Origin: Acidimicrobiales bacterium
GTDB lineage: Bacteria > Actinomycetota > Acidimicrobiia > Acidimicrobiales > MedAcidi-G1
Direction of reading: 5' to 3'
NCBI GenBank assembly: GCA_029577135.1
Contig: JARQPW010000010.1
Coordinates: forward strand, 1-64,000
DNA length: 64,000 nt
The notes beneath the pieces were generated by a model that was given only the letters and a program-made list of their open reading frames with translations, did no database searches and had not been told where the DNA came from. Below are positions 59,732 to 64,000 of this stretch, one piece after another. The translations under genes were made by a program, and so were the position numbers. Each line of letters begins with the position of its first letter. Position 1 is the first letter of the stretch.

Positions 59732-59737
59732 TAGCGT
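59732..59737 (+). promoter_or_regulatory. -10 element (TAGCGT) for leaderless LMW-PTP gene
   Basis: TAGCGT ends 8 nt before ATG 59746. Confidence 0.5.
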
Positions 59738-59745
59738 CCCGACCG

Positions 59746-60291
59746 ATGATCCTCTTCGTGTGCACGGGCAACATCTGCCGTTCTCCCATGGGCGAGGCAC
59801 TGCTCCGCTACCGCCTTACTGGCGCCGGGGCGGACCACCCGGTTGCGTCGGCCGGCACCCACGCCATGGACGGCGGGCCGGCGTCCGGGCATGGCATCGA
59901 GGTGCTCGCCGACCGGGGCATCGACCTGACCGGGCACCGCAGCCGCCACCTCGACGCCGGCCTCGTGGACGGTGCCGACCTGATCGTGGCCATGTCCCGC
60001 CAGCACGAGGCCGTCGTGGGCCGACTGGATCCGATGGCCCGCGGGAGGACGTTCCTGGCCGGCGAGGTCGCCCGCCTGGGTGGACAGGTCGGGCCACCGG
60101 TGGACGACGAGGGACTCCGGGACTGGGCCACGCGCCTCGACGGCGCCCGCGGTGGCCACATGACCACCGGCCGGGTGGCTGACGAGGTTGCCGACCCCTA
60201 CGGCGAGAACCGCGACGCCTACGAGCAGACGGCGAACCGGCTGGATGGGCTCTGCTCGGCCCTCGCCCGCCTGCTTTCGCCTCCGGCCTGA
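59746..60291 (+). CDS. Low-molecular-weight protein-tyrosine phosphatase
   Basis: 181 aa from ATG 59746. The active-site P-loop CTGNICRSP (Cys6, Arg12) is at the very N-terminus as required, followed by SAGTHAMDGGPASGHGIEVLADRGIDLTGHRSRHLDAG, and the general-acid Asp is in VADEVADPYGENRDAYEQT. It dephosphorylates tyrosine on proteins, often capsule or exopolysaccharide kinases, or arginine phosphate. Cytoplasmic. Its own leaderless promoter; the acyl-CoA dehydrogenase follows after 17 bp. Confidence 0.9.
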   Translation: MILFVCTGNICRSPMGEALLRYRLTGAGADHPVASAGTHAMDGGPASGHGIEVLADRGIDLTGHRSRHLDAGLVDGADLIVAMSRQHEAVVGRLDPMARGRTFLAGEVARLGGQVGPPVDDEGLRDWATRLDGARGGHMTTGRVADEVADPYGENRDAYEQTANRLDGLCSALARLLSPPA

Positions 60292-60295
60292 CCGG

Positions 60296-60301
60296 TACGG
60301 T
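60296..60301 (+). promoter_or_regulatory. -10 element (TACGGT) for leaderless acyl-CoA dehydrogenase gene
   Basis: TACGGT ends 7 nt before GTG 60309. Confidence 0.55.
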
Positions 60302-60308
60302 CGACGCC

Positions 60309-61532
60309 GTGGACCTCTCGTTCAGCGCGACCGAACTCGCCTTCGCGGACGAGGTCCGGACCTGGCTCGAGGAGCACCTCGTCGGAGACTTCGCCGACCT
60401 GCGGGGGCGCGGCGGAACCGGTCGTGAGGACATCGCCCCCGAGGTCCTCATCGCCTGGGAGCGGGAGCTCGCCTCGGGCGACTGGCTGGGGCTCGACTAC
60501 CCGAAGGAGCTGGGTGGTCGTGGAGCCTCGCTGTTTGAGCAGGTGGTGTTCCACCAGGCCTACGTCGAAGCCCGTGCCCCGGGGCGGCTCCCCAACATCG
60601 GGTTGACGCTGCTCGGGCCGACTTTGTTGGCCTTCGGCAGCGCCGACCAGCAGCAGCGGTTCGTGCCGGGGATCCTCGCCGGTGACGAGTTCTGGTGCCA
60701 GGGCTACTCCGAGCCCGACGCCGGCTCCGACCTTGCCAACGTGGCCACCAGTGCCCGCATCGAGGACGGACGCTGGCTGGTGTCGGGACAGAAGGTCTGG
60801 ACCTCGCTGGCCCAGTTCGCCCAGTGGGCGTTCGTCGTCGTCCGCACCGATCCCGACAGCGAACGCCATCGGGGTCTGTCGTACCTGCTGGTACCCATGG
60901 ACCAACCCGGGGTCGAGTTCCGGCCCATCGTCCAGATCACCGGCGGCTCGGAGTTCAACGAGGTGTTCTTCGACGACGCCGAGACGAACGCCGACCTCGT
61001 CGTCGGGGGCGAGGGCAACGGCTGGCAGGTCGCCATGGGCACGCTCGGCTTCGAACGTGGAGCTTCGACGCTCGGCCAGCAGGCCGGCTTCCGCCAGGAG
61101 TTCGACGCACTGGTCGCCCTGGCGACGGAGACGGGCGCCATCGACGACCCGGTGCTGCGCCAGGACCTGGTGCGGGCCCGCAGCGAACTCGAGATCATGC
61201 GGTGGAACAACCTGCGGATGCTCAGCGCCCTCGGAGCCGGTGGGGCGCCAGGCCCGGAGATGTCGATCGGCAAGCTCTTCTGGGCCTCCTGGCACCGGCG
61301 CCTGGGCGAACTCGGCATGCGGATCCGGGGGGCCAGCGGCATGGTCGGCGGCACAGCGGGCGATGCCGCCACTGTCTCGCCCGAGGACCCGCTCGGACTC
61401 GGCTACGAACTCGACGGACTCCAGCGCACCTTCCTCTACAGCCGGGCCCACACCATCTACGCGGGAACCAACCAGGTGCAGCGCAATGTGATCGGGGAGC
61501 GGGTGCTGGGCCTGCCCCGCGAGCCCCGCTAG
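60309..61532 (+). CDS. Acyl-CoA dehydrogenase
   Basis: 407 aa from GTG 60309. Three-part ACAD fold: helical N-terminus with WLGLDYPKELGGRGASLFEQVVF, the beta-domain FAD contacts CQGYSEPDAGSDLANVATSA and WLVSGQKVWTSLAQFAQWAFVVVRT, and a C-terminal helical bundle with GERVLGLPREPR and TIYAGTNQVQRNVIGERVLG. It introduces an alpha-beta double bond into an acyl-CoA and passes electrons to ETF. It resembles the actinobacterial branch acting on bulky or sterol side-chain CoAs (inference). Thiolase and crotonase genes nearby fit a beta-oxidation set. Confidence 0.9.
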   Translation: MDLSFSATELAFADEVRTWLEEHLVGDFADLRGRGGTGREDIAPEVLIAWERELASGDWLGLDYPKELGGRGASLFEQVVFHQAYVEARAPGRLPNIGLTLLGPTLLAFGSADQQQRFVPGILAGDEFWCQGYSEPDAGSDLANVATSARIEDGRWLVSGQKVWTSLAQFAQWAFVVVRTDPDSERHRGLSYLLVPMDQPGVEFRPIVQITGGSEFNEVFFDDAETNADLVVGGEGNGWQVAMGTLGFERGASTLGQQAGFRQEFDALVALATETGAIDDPVLRQDLVRARSELEIMRWNNLRMLSALGAGGAPGPEMSIGKLFWASWHRRLGELGMRIRGASGMVGGTAGDAATVSPEDPLGLGYELDGLQRTFLYSRAHTIYAGTNQVQRNVIGERVLGLPREPR

Positions 61533-61588
61533 GGGTCGCGCCCCCCCTGCCGCGTATCGTCTCCATCAGAGCGACCGGAGGAGCACCC

Positions 61589-62740
61589 GTGGCCGAGGCC
61601 TACATCGTCGATGCCGTCCGCACCCCGACCGGGAGGCGCGGCGGCGGCCTGTCGCAGGTCCATCCCGCCGACCTGGGCGCCCATGTGATCGGCTCACTGC
61701 TCGAGCGCACTGGCGTCGACCCCGCGGCCGTCGAGGACGTCGTGTTCGGCTGCGTCGACGCCCTCGGACCGCAGGCCGGCGATATCGCCCGTACCGCCTG
61801 GCTGGCGGCGGGCCTGCCCGAGGCCGTCCCCGGCACCACCATCGACCGCCAGTGCGGGTCCGGCCAGCAGGCTGTGAGCTTCGCCGCCATGGGCGTCTGG
61901 GCCGGCGTGCAGGACCTGGTGGTCGCCGGCGGCGTCCAGAACATGAGCATGATCCCCATCGGGCTGGCCCTCGAGGCTGCGGTCCCGTACGGCCACGAGG
62001 ACCCCTTCTCGGGTTCCACGGGCTGGGTTGACCGCTACGGCACCCAGGAGGTTTCGCAGTTCCGCGGCGCCGAACTGATCGCCGAGAAGTGGGACATCAC
62101 CCGCGAGGAGATGGAGGCCTTCGCCCTGGCCAGCCACCGGCGGGCCGCCACGGCCATCGACGAGGGCCGCTTCGGCGCCGAAGTCGTGTCGGTGGCGGGC
62201 GTCGAGCACGACGAGGGGCCGCGCCGCGAGACCTCACTCGAGAAGATGGCCTCGCTGGCACCGCTGGTTGAGGGAGGGCGCCTCACCGCCGCGGTCGCCA
62301 GTCAGATCAGCGATGGCGCTGCGGCGCTGCTGATCGCCTCGGAGCGGGCCGTCGACGAGCACGGCCTCACCCCGAGGGCACGCATCCACCACGTCAGCGT
62401 GCGCGGCGACGACCCGATCTACATGCTGACCGGCCCCATTGCCGCCACCGCCTACGCCCTCGACCGCACCGGCATGGCGATCGACGACTTCGACCTCTTC
62501 GAGTGCAACGAGGCGTTCGCCTGCGTGCCATTGGCCTGGATGCGGGAACACGACGTGCCGCACGAAAAGGTCAACGTGAACGGCGGCGCCATCGCCCTGG
62601 GTCACCCGCTGGGCTGTTCGGGCGCCAAGCTCATGACCACGCTGTTGCATGAACTCGAGCGCACCGGCGGCCGCTTCGGCCTCCAGACCATGTGCGAGGG
62701 CGGCGGCCAGGCCAACGTCACGATCCTCGAGCGCCTCTAG
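61589..62740 (+). CDS. Acetyl-CoA acetyltransferase (thiolase)
   Basis: 383 aa from GTG 61589, with GGAGGAG upstream. Thiolase catalytic residues are all visible: nucleophile Cys89 in DRQCGSGQQAV, His in NGGAIALGHPLGCSGAKL and the second Cys in MCEGGGQANV. EAYIVDAVRTPTGRRGGGLSQVHP is the typical N-terminus. It does thiolytic cleavage of 3-ketoacyl-CoA or the reverse condensation. Same direction as the acyl-CoA dehydrogenase, 56 bp downstream. Confidence 0.92.
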   Translation: MAEAYIVDAVRTPTGRRGGGLSQVHPADLGAHVIGSLLERTGVDPAAVEDVVFGCVDALGPQAGDIARTAWLAAGLPEAVPGTTIDRQCGSGQQAVSFAAMGVWAGVQDLVVAGGVQNMSMIPIGLALEAAVPYGHEDPFSGSTGWVDRYGTQEVSQFRGAELIAEKWDITREEMEAFALASHRRAATAIDEGRFGAEVVSVAGVEHDEGPRRETSLEKMASLAPLVEGGRLTAAVASQISDGAAALLIASERAVDEHGLTPRARIHHVSVRGDDPIYMLTGPIAATAYALDRTGMAIDDFDLFECNEAFACVPLAWMREHDVPHEKVNVNGGAIALGHPLGCSGAKLMTTLLHELERTGGRFGLQTMCEGGGQANVTILERL

Positions 62741-62759
62741 ACGCCTCTTCCCGACGACC

Positions 62760-63731
62760 TCAGTCGACCTGGTCGACGAGCCCCCAGGCGAGCGCCGTCG
62801 CTGCGTCGATCGTCGCATCTTCGAGGCACCAGGCCAGTGTGCGCTGGCGGCCGATACGGCGGGGCACGCTGAGCGTCCCGCCGGCGCCGGGGATGAGCCC
62901 CATCGAGACCTCGGGCAGGCAGAACGTCGCATCGGCGGTGGCCTCGACGCGATGGGCGAAGGCGGCCAACTCCACGCCTGCGCCGACGGCGGCGCCATGC
63001 ACCCGTACCGTAAGGCGGTCGGCCAGTCGGTCCATCCAGGGTGCAGCGTTCGCGGTCGTGCGGATGAGGTGGGCGGCGGTCGGGTCGTCGACGCTGCCGA
63101 ACTCTGCCGGGTCGCCACCGGCGCAGAACGAGGGCCCGGCACCAACGAGCAGGACCGGTCGGTCGTCGCCCGCAACGAGGCCGCGGAGGGCCTCGACGAG
63201 GGCGTCGCGCATGGCCGCCGAGTAGGCGTTGTGTAGACGGGGGCGGTTGAGCGTGAGCCGCACACGGGCGCCGTCGTATTCGACGAGCACCGGTGGGTCC
63301 GGCTCCTCGGGCCGGACGCGGCGCCCCCGCCCGGCCAGCCAGGCGGCGAACTCGGGTCCCGCCTGGAGTGTGGCATAGGCGGTCGACTCCAGGAGGAGTG
63401 CTGCCTCGGTCGCCTGGCCCTCCGAGGCCCGCAGCACCTGTGCGAGTGCGGTTGCTGCGTTCGGCCGGTTGTGGACCGCCTCGGCGAGCAGGCGGCCGGT
63501 CACCAGGTCCGGGGCGACCACATCGAAGCCGGGGGCGTTGGCGTCGGGTGCGACCACGCCGATGCAGACGAGCGGGAGCAGCGCAAGCGGGTCGAGGGCG
63601 TCGGTCGGCAGCAGGTGGGCATCGTCCACCACGATCGCCGGCACGCCCCGGAGGACCCCGGCGTCGAGGTCCGCGGTCGGTCCGGCGAGCCGTTCGGCGG
63701 ACTCGTCGGCCGACCACACCAAGGGGTCCAT
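62760..63731 (-). CDS. Enoyl-CoA hydratase/isomerase (crotonase) with long N-terminal extension
   Basis: 323 aa from ATG 63731 (GTG 63734 possible). The crotonase domain lies at residues about 130-323: VRLTLNRPRLHNAYSAAMRDALVEAL, LLVGAGPSFCAGGDPAEFG, and both catalytic Glu positions kept in GVELAAFAHRV and CLPEVSMGLIPGAGGT. The preceding about 125 residues (PAIVVDDAHLLPTDALDPLALLPLVCIGVV ... RLLAEAVHNRPNAATALAQVLRA) are not part of a normal crotonase and look like the remnant of a second, degenerate crotonase half. It hydrates enoyl-CoA in beta-oxidation. It begins 30 bp downstream of the acyl-CoA synthetase gene, likely the same operon. Confidence 0.82.
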   Translation of the reverse strand: MDPLVWSADESAERLAGPTADLDAGVLRGVPAIVVDDAHLLPTDALDPLALLPLVCIGVVAPDANAPGFDVVAPDLVTGRLLAEAVHNRPNAATALAQVLRASEGQATEAALLLESTAYATLQAGPEFAAWLAGRGRRVRPEEPDPPVLVEYDGARVRLTLNRPRLHNAYSAAMRDALVEALRGLVAGDDRPVLLVGAGPSFCAGGDPAEFGSVDDPTAAHLIRTTANAAPWMDRLADRLTVRVHGAAVGAGVELAAFAHRVEATADATFCLPEVSMGLIPGAGGTLSVPRRIGRQRTLAWCLEDATIDAATALAWGLVDQVD

Positions 63732-63761
63732 CACACCAGTGTGCCGGTTCGGACGGCCCCG

Positions 63762-64000
63762 TCAGGCGTCCCCGAGGTGCGCCAACTGCTCGCGCAGGAC
63801 GCGCCTCAGAAGCTTGCCGGTGTCGCCGTAGGGCAGGTCGTCGACGAACTCGACGTGGTCGGGCGTCCGATTCGACCGCAACTCCCGTCTGACGAGGGTG
63901 CACAACTCCTCGGCGGACGCCTCGGCACCGGCATGGGTGGCGACGGCCACGACGATGCGTTCACCCCACTCGTGGTCCGGGAGTCCGATGGCAGCGGCGT
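63762..64000 (-). CDS. Acyl-CoA synthetase (AMP-binding) C-terminus, 5' part outside window
   Basis: About 79 codons are visible, running off the right edge on the minus strand. AIGLPDHEWGERIVVAVATH, the small C-terminal domain and the catalytic Lys in DDLPYGDTGKLLRRVLREQL are the hallmark end of ANL-family acyl- or aryl-CoA ligases. The Gly-Lys motif is intact. It activates a carboxylic acid with ATP and CoA. Upstream of and codirectional with the crotonase; a fatty acid or aromatic acid substrate is plausible, and MenE cannot be excluded from this piece alone. Confidence 0.85.
   Translation of the reverse strand, partial: AAAIGLPDHEWGERIVVAVATHAGAEASAEELCTLVRRELRSNRTPDHVEFVDDLPYGDTGKLLRRVLREQLAHLGDA

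Overview
The window looks like chromosomal DNA from a high-GC, F420-using actinobacterium, most plausibly a marine or aquatic member of the Acidimicrobiia. The reasons are the GC-rich codon use, the F420-dependent LLM oxidoreductase, a classical menaquinone operon, very compact gene packing (start/stop overlaps of 1-4 bp, convergent stop codons sharing CTAG), and the many start codons that sit 6-9 nt behind a TANNNT box, as in actinobacterial leaderless transcription. The taxonomic call is inference; no rRNA gene is present.

Layout. 1-6.4 kb (minus strand): two adjacent paralogous secreted proteins made of SBBP/beta-propeller-like repeats followed by Calx-beta-like repeats; the larger runs off the left edge. 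6.4-14.7 kb: a patchy region, visibly poorer in GC, with small accessory genes (amidohydrolase, SRPBCC-PDZ fusion, AzlCD exporter, RDD protein, P-loop kinase), three tRNA-3'-half-like repeats, a tRNA 5'-half relic, a 55-bp dispersed repeat at both ends, and gene relics (5'-truncated HutH-like lyase, CoA-transferase stub, livF-like ATPase with a nonsense codon). 14.7-31.4 kb: dense core-like genes: typA, a PEP-mobile-domain protein, pntAA-pntAB-pntB, class II aldolase, trimethylamine monooxygenase (tmm), an Lrp/AsnC ligand-domain remnant, EamA transporter, LysM lipoprotein, nitroreductase, GYD protein, F420 oxidoreductase, D-aminoacylase-type amidohydrolase and PhyH dioxygenase.

31.4-38.3 kb: a Liv-type ABC importer condensed into three polypeptides: a lipoprotein binding protein, a LivH-LivM permease fusion, and a 984-residue fusion of an MFS-type 12-TM unit with LivF-like and LivG-like ATPases. 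38.4-46.1 kb: a second PEP-mobile-domain protein, serC, a CapA-like phosphoesterase, a Tat-exported D-aminoacylase-like protein lacking the HxH motif, a secreted TIM-barrel-like protein and an unknown. 46.3-50.9 kb: a beta-class DNA methyltransferase with an extra C-terminal domain, glutaminyl cyclase, alpha/beta hydrolase and an alkylsulfatase-type metallo-beta-lactamase.

50.9-56.5 kb: a tightly overlapped operon merR-menF-menD-menH-menC for the early steps of menaquinone synthesis, with a recognisable promoter in front of merR. 56.6-64 kb: a probable selenoprotein of the glycine/betaine/D-proline reductase B family, read through an in-frame TGA with a hairpin directly downstream, followed by lipid and acyl-CoA metabolism genes (HSL-type esterase, CaiB-type CoA transferase, acyl-CoA dehydrogenase, thiolase, crotonase, acyl-CoA synthetase running off the right edge) and a low-molecular-weight tyrosine phosphatase.

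The strongest leads for novelty are the selenoprotein with its hairpin, the MFS-LivF-LivG fusion in a complete three-gene importer, the tRNA-fragment-punctuated decaying region, and the pair of PEP-mobile-domain proteins without ATP-grasp domain.
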